In this document: positions 24,301 to 38,200 of the stretch, piece by piece
How positions within the stretch are numbered: position 1 is the first letter of the stretch
Layout of the letters: each line of letters opens with the position of its first letter
Assembly: GCA_013397935.1 (NCBI GenBank)
Contig: VZRN01000791.1
Coordinates: 62,001 to 126,000, forward strand
From: Dasyornis broadbenti
Lineage: Eukaryota > Chordata > Aves > Passeriformes > Dasyornithidae
Direction: 5' to 3'
DNA length: 64,000 bases
The notes under the pieces: generated by a model
Seen by the model: the letters and a program-made list of their open reading frames with translations, nothing else
Database searches by the model: none
Told to the model about the DNA's origin: nothing
Translations under genes and position numbers: made by a program

Positions 24301-27208
24301 GGTGCAGGACACATATACCGAGCAGTGCTTCCTAGGTTAGACATGGATGTGCTGCAAACTTCCAAATACAAAAACTTTCAACAGCAGCAGTGCTCCAAAC
24401 ACATATGATACAAGCACTGCATAAGACAGACAAATGTTTTAATGTCCCCAATCTTCAAAATATATAATTCTAAGAATTGCAACTTTTTTTTTCCCCTGCT
24501 TTCTAGTATTACAATGCTTGGTCACTATTGTTCTTTCATTTAAGCAAGATACACTGTCCCTCTTATCTTACTTCCTCCACCTCAGAATCAGGAGAAATCT
24601 ATTTTGTAAACAAGCAGAAGCCCTCATTGAAAAATGAAAAAAAGAATAAAATATTTCAGTTTGCCAGAAATTACTGAAAGAAAAACAGGAAATTGTTTCT
24701 GTTTATCTTTTTTTTCTTCCTTTTTATTTATGTGTTTGTTTACTTGCTTACTTTACAAATGGCAAAAATCCTCTAAAAATCATCCTGTCAACCTGCTTAT
24801 TATCTAAAACAAACCACAGATCACTATTAATGTCATTTAAAATAGAAGAGTATGTAGAATCATTCTAATTTGGTGGCTAATAGGTATTATCTACCATGAA
24901 AAAAAGAGTGGAAACACATACGTTGAATATAATAGGGAGGTCATCAAACTAAAAGAAATCTGTTTTTCATCTAAAAATCAAAATAAATAAATTAACTCAC
25001 ATATTTAAAAAATAAATACACTAAGCACACAAATGCAGTAAAAATCTGGATCTTTCCTAGAAACACAATGGAAGACATTAAAACTAGATAGAAACAATAA
25101 TGAGAACATTTCTATATATATTACATGAGATTACAATCTGTGTGCGTGTGCAGATTACAGGATATTTCAGATATCTTAAACCAAACATTTAATCATGTGA
25201 GAAGTACAAACAGCACATTTCAAAATAACATCCAGGAAGAGAGAATACCTGCATACTAAAAAAATGGTTTTGAATCTATTTTTCTCACAACTGAAGAATG
25301 GAAAGCATAACACAGAAATGGAGCAAGCTGTGTGAAACTGACATTAAAATACGGAAACTGGTTATTTCACAAGTCCAGAAAGCCACAGTCTGGTACTCTC
25401 CATGAGCTTGGGTTAGATTTTTTAGGTAAACTGCTTTGGTGCGTTTAAACGGTTTTTAAGCAGAGCTCAGGAAAGAGATGAGCTTCCTCAGCCTCAGCCA
25501 GCTCCATGTCCTACACTCTCTTATGCTCCCTCCAGTCCTTCCCTGAGCAAACATTCACCCTGATCTTCCCCACCTGGAAGGTCTCGCCTGTAACCTCTAG
25601 GCACATTAGCTGCTGGTCTACTCTTGATGTGTATGAGGCTACAAAGAGTTTGAGACTCCAGAAATGAGAGCACTTGTGCAAGAGGGAAAATAAAGCCACA
25701 CACACATAAGCACTGCCACTGAAGATTTGCATAAAATTATTTTATCTAGGTGCAGAAACCCTAGATCCTTTCCCTAAAATAGCTCTCAACATACTTATCT
25801 TTAGGGACTTTTCACCTTGTGGATGTAATTCCTTAATTAATTACTTCATCTTCTGTCTACAATCCTGCAAACCTCTTTGCAGATCTGTTATAATACAGTT
25901 ATATATTCATGTGATCGAAGCTTTGTCTCAATCAAATGTGGTTTTTATTCATAACAATATGGATTACAATCACAGTTCTTTTTGAAGTACGAGCTCATCA
26001 ACACAGCCAACCTAGCCAACACAGGTAGCTGCTTAATAAAAAAAAGATAAGTAGCAATGAGTTTGAAGTTTCAAAGAAAGACACATTTAAATGTATACCC
26101 CTTTAAAAGTAACTCTGCCTAGTTGGGCAGATGCTGCACTTCATTCATAATTATGGTAAGCTTTTACCTCCTTAATGCAGCATGCAGAAGACAAATATTT
26201 ATGCTTTTCTGCACTGAGTGGAATAGAGGCAGCACCTACATCAATGGAGAAGGCTGCATCTCAAGATTTGGGTTCTGTGTGCTGTCCAGGGCACATGGGA
26301 AGTATACTCAGTGTACTGTTCAGTAAAGCTTTGCTGTCCAAATTTATGACAACTAAGAGGTTGATCTCCCAGATCTTCTCAAAGCACAGGTGCAAAACAA
26401 GTTTGTGTAGGTACCCATTTTGCTGGGAACCTTTGTGCAAAAGCAGGCCTCTGAGCAGCCACCAGCCTACATGGGCATGCAAGGACAGATGTGGATGCAA
26501 CCAGCAAGTTTAAATACAAAACCAAAAGGTAAATAGGAATCTTCTCAGGTTGAAGTTTCAATCTGGAGAAGATGGAATGTGAAAGAGTTTCAAGATGACC
26601 AAATGAGACATTGTAGGCACAAGAAGTAATATTTAACAAAGTCCCATGTGTTCCTTTCTATTAATCTAGTTGTGCATGTTACCTTCAGTCCTGCGCTGTC
26701 CAGATGCTGGATGACTTTTAAGGAAATAAAGATTTCCCCCCACATATTTTCTTCTTTCTTCTGCTTCTTGGTTTTGAGATTTGGAAAGATGTGATGTGGT
26801 TGGAAAGCTAAATCAAAGGAACAAACATGTCTGACAGATCTCCCCGGGCTGATATTCTAATTGCTTGCTAAATTAAGTTTCACAAGTGACATAGAAGAGT
26901 ATCCCGTTTCACATCCTGAAACTAGAAAATTCACTATTATGACAGAAATTCTTATAAAAGATGATGCTTGTAGAGAAAGATGTGCTAACTTGAGTAGCTT
27001 TGGCAGCCAGTGTGATTTGGCTGCTATGAAACTAGTGTGAATGTCACAGATTTGGCTCCATTCCCAGCTCTTTTGTGAATTTGCCCATAAATTATCACTT
27101 AATCTAGTCCTCTTGTTTTGTTTCCTCAATGGTGCCGCGGTTGGGACTATCCACATATGACTTTGCAAACTACCTAATACAGTGGGTCCCTATTACAGTT
27201 AAGGACGG

Positions 27209-27224
27209 AAAAAAAAAAAAAAAA
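27209..27224 (+). repeat. Homopolymer A16
   Basis: Sixteen consecutive A residues after GGACGG. No retrocopy or target-site duplication is recognised around it. Confidence 0.9.
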
Positions 27225-28293
27225 GGAAAATCCTCTGTAGGTTTTTGAACATCAAGCAGAAATCTGTAAGTTCATTCTGTATTCAGTGGGGAACCAATGG
27301 AGAACAGAGAACTAGGGAAATAAACTTAGAGTTGCCTGCATTTCTAAATAGACAAGTTGCTGCATTCTATCATCTTGGGCTGTTTTCAGTCTGGGTAGCT
27401 GTATTTCCAGATAATGAGGTGCAATTTCTCCACAGCAGCTTTAAATCCTGCTGCATATGATGAAATGTTTCAATGTTTTTCATTTTCTTGTGTTCTGCAA
27501 AAAACCAGGAGAACAGTAATAGGTAGTTGATTGGAAAGATGCTGGGGACTATCAGGTGCTTCAGAAAAAGATCACAAATCCTAAACATGCTAATATCTAC
27601 AGTTTGCTAAAAGCTGCAATTTTGTGGCATTTACTTTAGTGCACCCTTTTCATTAAAGAAAACTTTATGGCAGTTAAACTTTAATGCATTTTTTGGTCTG
27701 TGTTGACAATTCGGATGGGCCTTGGGATTTGTTTGTGTGTTTGTTTATTTATTTCCTCTTAATTGGATTATAAATGGTCACAGAGACACTTCAGGACTCT
27801 AAAGTCTATAATTTAATGATGTTCTGAACCTCTTTCTGAAAGTCACCCACAGAGGAGCTTTACTGAGAAAGATGCCACCTTCTTTTTTCATATTGTAATT
27901 AAACTTTACCTGGCTACCAATAAATTAATTTACAAGTTCTTCCTATAATTTAAAAGAAATGTGAAAATTATCCCTTCTTTGACTTATTTTTAGGAAGTTG
28001 TATCAATATAATTTAGGAAATTAAATGTCACCTTGTTGCCTTCAGACAGCTGATCTTAAAGCCAACCCAAATCCCTTGCTTTCTTTCTTTTTCTACCAAA
28101 ATTTTTATACTTTGCATAACTGAGAAACCACCCATATTTTGCCACTGCCTCATACCTAATATGCCATTACACAACACTGGACATATCCCCACAAATGCAA
28201 CAAATGCAGAGCAACATCTCTTTATTGGTGAGCTCTTAGATATTATTCTTTCTTCTATTTATTCAAATATTGCTTTTTGGAATGCGCCAGACT

Positions 28294-28347
28294 GGCAGAT
28301 ATCTAAAACAAAACTTTATCGGCAGATATCTAAAATAAAACTTTATC
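28294..28347 (+). repeat. Perfectly adjacent 27-bp tandem duplication
   Basis: Two head-to-tail copies of a 27-bp unit beginning GGCAGATATCTAAAA and ending AAAACTTTATC (28294-28320 and 28321-28347). They differ at a single position (C versus T). The near identity points to a recent local duplication. Confidence 0.95.
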
Positions 28348-31300
28348 CATAATTAAGTGCAGATAAGGTACATGGAGAAGCAATACAGCTGCAGGCTGTA
28401 TCACTTAATAAATAAATCACTTAATTTATTGAGTCCAGAGGGATAGAATTATTTCATATGCTATGTCATGTGGACTAGGAGACAGAAAACAGGCCCTGGA
28501 CCATTAGTAAGAATGAGGCCTTTGAGGCTTTCGCCTCTGAAGTGAGGGTAATATCCCTGGAGAATACCAGCATGAGAAGGGATTTCTGGTACAGTAAGTT
28601 GTACCAGACGTGACAGCACCCAAAGAAAGTGCTTGCTCCCCACAAGCCCAGCTGACACAGCCTGTGAGGTTGGACCCAGCCTCCTGGAACAGCCCATCCG
28701 TGGTTGACTGCATCTACTCAAATGATGTCATGCTCCAGCCCTCCTACATGAGACCTGGGGAGATCATCTCCACACTGTTGAGATCAGCCATTAGACAATA
28801 GGCTTATGTGCCTGCTTTATTTGTAAACCATTGCTTTTGCCTTAGATATAGCCTATGCCTCAGGATAGGTAAAGGTGCTCCAACTGCCTGTATTTTTGCC
28901 TTCAAGAGGAATGGAATTAGCCCACTGTACACCTGGTTTTGTTCCCTAAATTGGAGACACCATGGTCCAACCTGTGGTCATGTTTGGAGTGCCCCTGTAA
29001 GAAAATTTTCAGGAGTGGGTGAACTCTAAAAGAAAACTGTCAAAGCCACAAGGCTGTGTTACTGTGGTTTGACTGAACTTACATATTATGGAGGAAATTT
29101 CAAAAGATCAAAAGATTTATGCCCTCATTACACTGAAAATAGCTGCAATTTTTATGTTCTTGAGTTTTGAGCAGCTTTAAAAAGTTTTCTCCTATAACTT
29201 GGGGCTTCTATGCAGTATAAGGAAAGACAAATCAAAAGAATGAGTGTCTGGGTCAAGACAAAGCCATAATTCCCAAGCTGTTGGAAGGAAAACAGATGAA
29301 GACAGAACTAGGTCAGAGACCCAGTGTTACAGCTCTGTAGATTTGCTTTTGGTGCTCTTTCTGGTATCCAGGGGACAGGGAGAAGAAGCCTTGTGCTCAC
29401 CTCCAACAACAGGTGCTGCCCCAGCCTATCAACCACACATCTTCAGCTTCATTTAAAGCTGCAGCTGGCCTGATTTTGCAGTGTTCTGGCACAGGCAAAG
29501 CTAAAGAAGGTCATCACCACAGGACTGCTCAGAGCAATCTGCTATTTCAGGCAACTGTTTTTGCCTATACCGACAGACACTCCAGTATTCATGTGTTAGT
29601 GAGAAATAGTTTCCAAATACAGAAATGCCAAACTGGTGGCCACCAAAACCACTAAAATGAACAATTCAATTTGCTGTATGTGATAATGCACTTCCTTGCC
29701 ATTCTTAACAGGTCTTACTTTTTTAATTCAACTCTAGGCAACTCTGAAGCAAAATAAAAAATGAAGACAGAACACAGTAGGAAGATAATGATCAGCATAA
29801 AGTAAGTAAATAGTCAAATCAAATTGCAATCATAGGGTACAAAGTAAGAGTTTTACATAAGACCAAGAAAGAGGAGAACAAGGGAGTAAAGATCCTTATT
29901 GCATTGGCTATTAAGGGTACCTGAAAAAATGACACAGGCAGTGGGCCGAAATATTAGTCTTTACCTCAGAAAACTTACATTTCAAACTGAACTGAAAACC
30001 CTACAGAAGTTTTCAAAAAAGAGAAGCAAGCTTTTTATTTAAAAAATAATGCAGGTGACACTAAATACTTGCATGACTATAAAAGATGGGCATCCAAAGC
30101 TGTGTGCAGAGTTCAAAATCTTGCCATATCTGTCAGCTGCATATAACAACTGTTTAGGAGTTTTAAAATTAAGCAAATGGAAAACCCCACAGAATATTAC
30201 ATATGCTGTGGATTAAGTGTTTCAGAACTTCTACATAAAACTATGACTTGTCTAGGAACTGCTCGTATTCTTAATTAGCCTTTTGGTCTCGTAGATGAGA
30301 TCAAGCTCAGTGGAATTATGGAAGTACTTATAGAGGTACAGTCACTGTGAACCTGATTTCAAGCTATTGGGAGAGTGACAGAAGTTAAGCCATAAACAGT
30401 CACTCCTTTATATTCAGGATATGTATTTAGTGAATCACCGTCTATGCCTCATTTCTAAGTCACGAAACACAGCCATATGCTTTATGTTACTTTGCACATC
30501 ATGCGGCATCACACTAAGCCCTGCTCAATTCCCCTGCATCCCTCTCTCACCTGCTGTAGTAACTTGCAGTGATTCTTTGTCTGCTCTGTCAACCCCACGC
30601 ATTGCATCTGCCTGAGACTGAAGTTTCCCCAGCCCCTTAGGAATACCAGATGTGTCTGCAGTGTTAATATGTCACACAGTACATCTAGATGTAAGTGAAA
30701 TACCAGCCCGACATGTTCTTCCAGTCTCCAGATCGCCTTGTAGAAAGTTATTATATAACCTTGTGAGGGCATTTCAAAGCACTGTTGAAAACTAAAGGAT
30801 CCTGGCAATTAAGTTGAAACTAACTGCCCTCAGAAACTTGCCATTTTAGAAGTAAGCCCACTTGAGAAGAACAAACCTGAGTGTGTTACATTTAATCCAG
30901 TGAGGGCATTTTTGCCAATTTACTTTTATAGGTGATTTGTCCTGTACCATTTCAGTTAGCAACAGTACCCACATATAGAACCTAATCTGTTTGTATTCTG
31001 AACATATGGAAAGACTAAGCAGAATTTTGCACAGGTTATCTGTTTACACAAGACCAAACTAATGCAAGAGCTACACACACCATAACAAAGAAGAATCAGA
31101 AGGATGGATGGCTGAACTGAATGAACAAAGGCAATGGGAATGCTTGTCTGCACTAAAATCTCCAGCAGCCAACAGCAATACTTCAGACAAATTTTTCAAA
31201 TTGGGTGGCCTGAAGTTAAGCACCCACATTCATATATAGGCAGTGATGTGAGTGATTTGAGCTATGAAGAATTCAGGCAATCACTGTTTACACTGGAATC

Positions 31301-34300
31301 ACTCATCACAAATCAGGTCATACACTTCTCAGCCTACATATAAATTTAATGTCTAAATTAGGAAGGAAATTTTAGAAGTCTTGAGTTCTGAATCTTAAAA
31401 CCACTAGAAAACTTTAACATTAACATGGTGTCAAGTCCTCATATATGGTAAATCAGCATAGCCCTGTTGGCATAATGAAAAAACATTGATTTTTTAATGA
31501 GCTGAAGATTTGTCTTTGCAGTCCACTGTCGCATTTGTGTGTCCATGTATGGATATTATCTCCATATTGGCAGGAAGAGCTGGAGAGAAACAAGAGAACA
31601 GTCCCGGAAAGCAGGAGTTATGAATTCAAGCCAAGATCTGCATCCAAACTGCTGTGCTATCTTGCACACATCACTTTGTAATTCTGAGCATTTTCGCAAA
31701 CAAATCTTCGCCTCTAGATACCTGTTTAGACTGTAAAACTCCTCTTACTATGTAGTCACACAATGCTGAGCAGAAAGAGATTCTTAGCTCAGTCTGTGCC
31801 CTCACCTTTTATTGCAAACACTATCAATATTAAATATATCTGAATTTATAAAGCCAGCCCAGACTCCCTGGCTTGGCTGTGTAAAATCTGCCCCTGACTC
31901 AGCAAAGAAAAAATACACCTGACAAGCCTTGAATTTGCATCTGCCTCAGTTTGCACAGTCTCCATGTAATGGATGTAACTGCACATGAAATGTTACAATG
32001 ACAATAAATACACATAAATCTACTAAACTGATGAGCATTCAGTGAGACCTGATTAATGATGCCCTCAAGAGCAGCACCACGCTGCATTTTCCTCCTTAAA
32101 AGTGAAAAGCAACAGTTTTAAAGGACATGAGGCAACACAGAGAGCCATTTCTCTTCAGAGCCCTTGAGAAATATTTCCAGCATGATTCTACCCATCAATT
32201 CAAAAGCACTGAGTGGCAGCCAGAACTCCAGGAGGTACAAAGCCCCATCAGCTCCACCACATGAGAGAGAGGAACAATCGCTGCACCGTAGAAGTAAAGG
32301 TGCTATCCAGTACCTGAACAGAGACAGGAGAATCCCACACCCTCCACAGCTACTCTGGAGCATCCCTGTAATAAAATTAACAGCTCTGCCCTTCAGCCTC
32401 ATACACCCAGGCAGGAAAGCTTTGCAAGGTCCAAACCAGAGTTGATTTTCATCTGGACAATGCAAAGGAGCCTGAGCTCTGATCTGCCTGTGCCCATTTA
32501 TGCAGGTATGTCTAAAGCAAGGTGCTGACCTACAGTTAGCTTGGAAATCAGACTTTAAGGAGTCCTCTAACCTATCCTGCACTCAGACCAGCAGCTCTCT
32601 CTGCTAATCACATGCAAGTTTATGCTGCCAGTGTTATTTAAATTGCCTGAATTGGTTTTCAGAGTATTTAATAAATATTGCCTGCTGGCATAAACAGGAC
32701 TGAAGAGCTGGAGATCTGAGAGAGCCAAACATCCCTTTTGGCACCTTTGCTCTAATGATGCAACTGTGTCCCTGCCAATCTCTGCCAGTCTCAGCAGACT
32801 GGCATTACAGTGATGCTTTGCACAGGAAAAAGTAAATAAACAGATTATGCTCCATCTGATCCATAAACAGTGAGATCTTATTAAAAGCAACTTCCAACAG
32901 CAATGCATTGTATCCTAGGATTCATTTGCAAACCACTGGCCAAACCAATAAAATCTATTGTTGTGAAGTGTTTTTATTTTAAATAATATCTGGAAATAGA
33001 TTTCTGATTGTTTTCTTCTGGGAGGTAAAAGGAGTTCTGGGAATTGGGCTACCTCGTTAATTACTAATCCTCTTCAAATATGGCTAATAGTCTGGTTTGT
33101 CAACATAGCTTAATAGAGATGGAAATGAATTGTGTCTGATTTTTCTAGCCACAGTAATTTCAGAAATGGCAGAGGACTTTTTCCTCCCTTTTCCTACTGA
33201 GGAGTAGATGTACCATAGGTCATGGCAAGATCCTGGGCACAAGCACAACAAAGTTTTGATATTGAGCACTGTTAGCCTTCCTGGCTTCTCCATGCCCTGG
33301 TCTATGCCCTTGTGAGGTAATTGTAATACTAATTCCAGGAATAAATATTAATGTATTTCAGTTTTTGAATTCATAATTGTTGCAAAATCTCATAAAATAA
33401 AAACAAGTAAAAGCAACCACTAAATTTTGGCTACTCGCTATAAAATGGATTTTATAACATGGTAGATTTTTAGCCTTTGTTGTAAAGAGATTTTGGAGAT
33501 TTTCAGCATGACAAATAACTCAATTTTTTCAGTGCACAGTGTTTTTGACAAAAGACTGACCTCCAAGTCCTGTCTCTTCTGGTCTGAAGGACACTGCAGT
33601 GTGCTGGGACCCAGGTGAGTTTTGCCTTTATGTTCCCCATTCTAATGTCATCCTTGAGGTCTATCACTTTCCTTCTGCATTCTGAGGTCCTCAGCTACAA
33701 AATTCAGGTAAACCTAAAAAATTCCTTTGTGAAGTAATGAAATTACCCTTAAATTGACCCCTCCAAGTTGCTACAGAGAAGTTAGGTCCTATTACCCACT
33801 TTAAAAAAAAATGGAGTAAACATTTTTGTTCTAATAATATAATGGAAAGACCAATTGCTCTCTAACATATACATATGCATTCATTTTAACACAAAATCAA
33901 GCATAATATAAAGACCAGTTAGGCACCTTTAATGAATCAGAAGGAAGATAAAATTAAATACTGTCTAATGAATAGTCTTCTTTCATCATTATTAGATTCT
34001 CAGAAATATCATCCTTTCTCTTCTTTTTTCTATTCTCCTAACTCTGCACTTTTAATAGGTGTTAAGGATAAAATTTCACAGACTTAACTTGCAGTCTTCA
34101 ATGGATGAAGCTGAATACTTTTATTACAGTTTAATAAATTGTTAATATTGAAGATGAATAATGAAATAACTACTGTCATGTAACTCCGTAATAACCATTA
34201 CACAAATATGATTGCTGACAAAATTTCAACTTATTATTAAAAGCAGACAAAGGTAATATTTCTGACATTACTATTTCTAATAATAATTTTGTTTAAGATA

Positions 34301-35191
34301 AAACCTTATTTTTTTCTAAGACACATCAGCTTTCATTCGAATAAAACACTCTGGAGCTGCATACACTTGTTTTGCAGTGCTTTACATTTGTTACTGAATG
34401 TGGTAGAAAACTGTTACACACTTACTCTGAGGTGGCTGAAGTCTTGGACATGTTTTACATGAAGACATATAGAAGCCAACAAACATCCATGAGCAAGGTT
34501 ATGGCCATCCTGGAATGGCCTTCAGAATTCTCCATCAAAGTTAGGACTTCCATACCAAAGACTCATACTGCAGTGGCTTCCCAGTGGCAGATGTGTATTT
34601 CCATGTTGAATACAGAGTGAGTTTTCTTCAATATTACAAGTTCATTTGAACTTGCACATCTAACTTCCCTCCAAATTAACAGCTGAAACGTCCATCAAAA
34701 CATGCTAGAATTTTATGAAATTCTAGTGCAGTCCCATTACTCACTGGCATGTTTCATCTCAGTCTCCATCTCCTATTATTAATATTTCATTTCAGAAAAC
34801 AAATGCACACATTTATACATTGTGCAGTCCCATGACTGCAGTATTGCTATTGATTTCTTATATGACAGACAATACACATATACTCAGCAGGATCTGGGCT
34901 GATGTAATGATTTCTGAAAAATTCCACTTTTCACTTTATTAAGAATGTTTGGGGAAATAGCCTGGTAGTTTTGCACAGGATGCATTAAAACTGGAAAATA
35001 AGGCTCACTGAGTTACAGCTTTGTTTCTATTGCTAAGCTGTCTTCTCTTCAGCCAGAACCTGATTTAGAGCACCCTTGCGCGGCTGGAAGAGCCCAGCCA
35101 GAATCTGGGGAATCCTCACCATTCAAATTTATCATTTTCTGTAGAGCTAAGCAGAAACTACTGAGGTGCCATATAAAAACCAAGAGCCCAG

Positions 35192-35274
35192 CCAACTAAC
35201 CAAACTAATCATCATCATCCTCCTCAACAACAAACCAAAACAAAACCAAAAAAACCCCAAACCACCAAAACCTA
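35192..35274 (+). repeat. G-free, A/C-rich low-complexity tract
   Basis: Eighty-three bases without a single G on the plus strand, moving from mixed A/C/T (ATCATCATCATCCTCCTC) to CAAAACCAAAA-type units. The tract is bounded by G at 35191 and 35275. Confidence 0.9.
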
Positions 35275-38200
35275 GGGATAACATGCGCTTTGTTTCCTCA
35301 TGCCTCTGTCCCGCCATTTTCATATACCAGGCTGTTGGGGTTTTTTTCATGAGGGCAATTATTTTTTGATTATAGTCTCGCTGCTCTCCTAGAAACCTAA
35401 TTAATATAAGCACATTTTTACTTTAGGTTCTGTGTGTTCAAGATTAAGCAAACTGTTACACCACTTTAAAAATAGTTAAATAAATAATTTTACAGTATTT
35501 TCATGATTTGTCCTGAGGCATTGTAACATCTCAGACTACCAAAACATGAGCCAGGTCTCAAGGTTCCATTCATATCAATGGGAAATAAAATGAGATTTAA
35601 CAAAGACAAAACTATGAGCTTGAAACCTTTCTAGTAGAACAATCATTTGGATGATAATGAGATGTGAACTGGGAATTCCTACAAGAGACAATTAAAGAAA
35701 GGAATGCTTTATCAAAGGCAATTTTTCTTCTACTTCTTTATAAGAGGTTGGGAAAAACAAAATCATATATGCTTTAAAGTGAATAGTCTATGACCTGTGA
35801 TGTGAGTATTATTATGTTCTCATTCAATTGAAATGTCCTTCAGAATAAGCAAGATCTGGATTTTTTAAAATGTAAAACAAGCAAGGAAACAAATAAAGAA
35901 ATTAACCCAGAGCTCCCTATACAAGGAGAATAAGGTGATGTTCATCTTTAGGAGAACAAAGGACAAACGGATTGGAAGCAAGTATTTACCTGTATTCCAA
36001 AGAACATGGAACACATGTGTCACATCAAACTACTGTAGATTTTTAAAGAAATTATAGAATTCATTGAGAGCTTTTATTGCATATACTGAGAGCACTACAC
36101 ATTCTTTGAGAATGCTGTAATTGCATATGTGAATGTTTTGAAGTACATTGCCATGAGGGCATGCCCTCTGCATGTCCAGTCAGAAGACAAGAAATAAGGC
36201 CAGGGCACACTTTAGGATAGTGGTTTGGAAACCACATGGTGCACCTGGCGATCAGTAAAGCTCAGGGTCTGAATGGAAATACACTGCTACAGTTTTAAGA
36301 GCGTCCAATATCCTAGGACATAACACAGTACACACTAAGGAAAAAGCAAACTGAGCTCTCATGCCTTTTTCATAACTTCCAGGTGGAGAAAGGCCAGAGC
36401 CTCTTTCCTAGGGCTTTTCTTGGAACAAATACAGATGTCTGGCACAAAATGTACATTTGTTTGTACTGGATGCCAAGCTGAAGCTCAGCTTTTATTGATT
36501 TCTCTTCAGCTGCTCATCATATGGATGGTCAAGTAATTTCTCTCTCAAGAGCTCCTTTATCACTTTAAGAACACCTGACCTCTGTTCAGCCCACAGATCC
36601 AGGAGGGGAAGCAAAGTGCAGACAAAGATGCCTGCAATTTACAGGTTGAGCCCCAGATGCCCTCATGCACAATGGGCAGCTGAGCCTCCAGCACCCTGGG
36701 CACAGAGCCTGGCCCCTGGCCCTCAGTGGCCCAATCTGAGTCACACCGACTGCAGCAGCAATGAAATCAGCACTCAGGTGGCTCCTGCTGCCTTCACAAG
36801 AGGGCATGGTCCTAGTCACCAAAGCCGTGTGCCAAATGCTTTTGTTGTCTGAGCTGAAAACTGCTGGGGGAGAAGGGATATTTAGGGATGACAGCACCTG
36901 AAAAAAAATACGTGGAAACAGCATAGACGAATACACTGTGTTCTGCTACTTGCAGTCCTTCAGTTAAAAAAGAGATAATATTAACTTCCAGCAAACAGTG
37001 CGAATAGAGCTAAGAATTCATGAAGCATTTCTAAATTCCCAAGTGAAAGCTGCTATATTTCATTTCTTATTACAAAATACACAAACAATTACAATTACAA
37101 ACAATAATCAGGTCCTAAATTCCTAGCCAAAATACCTAAAAAAAAATTGCATTATCATTTTCAAAAGAATTCAAAGGCTACATGCTGTATTTCAGTACAG
37201 CAGACACCCCTGAAAAATTTACTGTATATGAGTATCAGAGTTAACTAGATGTTCTTGCTAAGCAGTAAGGATTGAAATAAAAATCTACAGAGCATTTACT
37301 TGCAATAAAATGTAAACACTCAATATAATAATGCTACCTTTTACTTATCTTTATTATTCACAGAACAAGAGCTGTGTTAACAATGTCAACGAAGTAATTT
37401 GAAGAAATCTTTAATTAAAAATTCCTAAACATATAGAAAATAGTAAAATAATTTTCCTAACATTTTATTAAAAGCTCCCAGTGAATTGACACATTGAAAT
37501 ACAGTCAAATATCTAAGTAGAGTTTAAAAGCCACTGCATATTTTAATAAAGGTCTCACCAAAATAGTGTAATACTCTGCAATATTTCAACATAATATTTT
37601 GATTGCAAAATGTCTGAGTTCTTCCTACAACTCTGTGGAGAGTCACAAACTCACACTTCCATCCCTTCCTTCCTATTAAAAAATCCACTCCGATAATTTG
37701 ATTTTGAATAAAATCCCTGAAATTCTTCTGAAAAGGATTGAATCGTTATATGGAATTGCAGACAAAATTGAAGATAATTGATTTTTATGCATGGAAATTT
37801 AAATTAAGGCAGTTCATCTTTGGAGTGACAGAATAGAAGTGTGCCTGTTGAGTTAACACATTGCAAAATTCAGCTCTGATTAAACTCATCCAGGTTTGTA
37901 TAAGGGGCTAGCCTAAGATGGCCTTTTGGGGATAAAGCAAAAATGAAGTTTATCACAACATTTCACATCCTCTCACATACCAGAACATGTGCTGGCAATT
38001 ACAAAAGCAAGAATTTTGCTGAAAGATTGTTTCCTGCTTCCTATTTCTTCTGATTTTTTGTGTGAGTTTTAATATTATATATACAAAAATAAAAAAAAGG
38101 ATGGAAATATCTTCCCCAGAAAATCTCAGACTTTGTTTCATCATTTCAAAATCCATTTTCCAGCCTTTACTGAGGGAAAAATAAAGACTTTCAGGTAGAA

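Larger units (their letters stand above)
11958..28293. other. Long unique AT-rich stretch, no gene seen
   Basis: About 16 kb in which I find no transposon copy, exon series or RNA gene. Small GC-richer patches (16700-17000, 21680-21900, 22930-23200, 26390-26510) have no recognisable coding signal. The longest frames (114 codons on the minus strand at 16677-17021; 112 codons on the plus strand at 26175-26513) have no domains, and overlapping frames compete with them. The simple repeats inside it are listed separately. Confidence 0.5.

Noticed and set aside
27209..27224. A16 run as a processed-pseudogene tail
   Set aside because: The upstream sequence shows no gene-like content and no flanking target duplication. 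Retrocopies are also rare in birds because CR1 does not readily mobilise polyadenylated mRNA.
32118..32582. 154-codon minus-strand open frame, cysteine-rich in part
   Set aside because: The cysteines show no regular spacing and no family is recognised. A 93-codon frame overlaps on the opposite strand. A single-exon gene cannot be supported.
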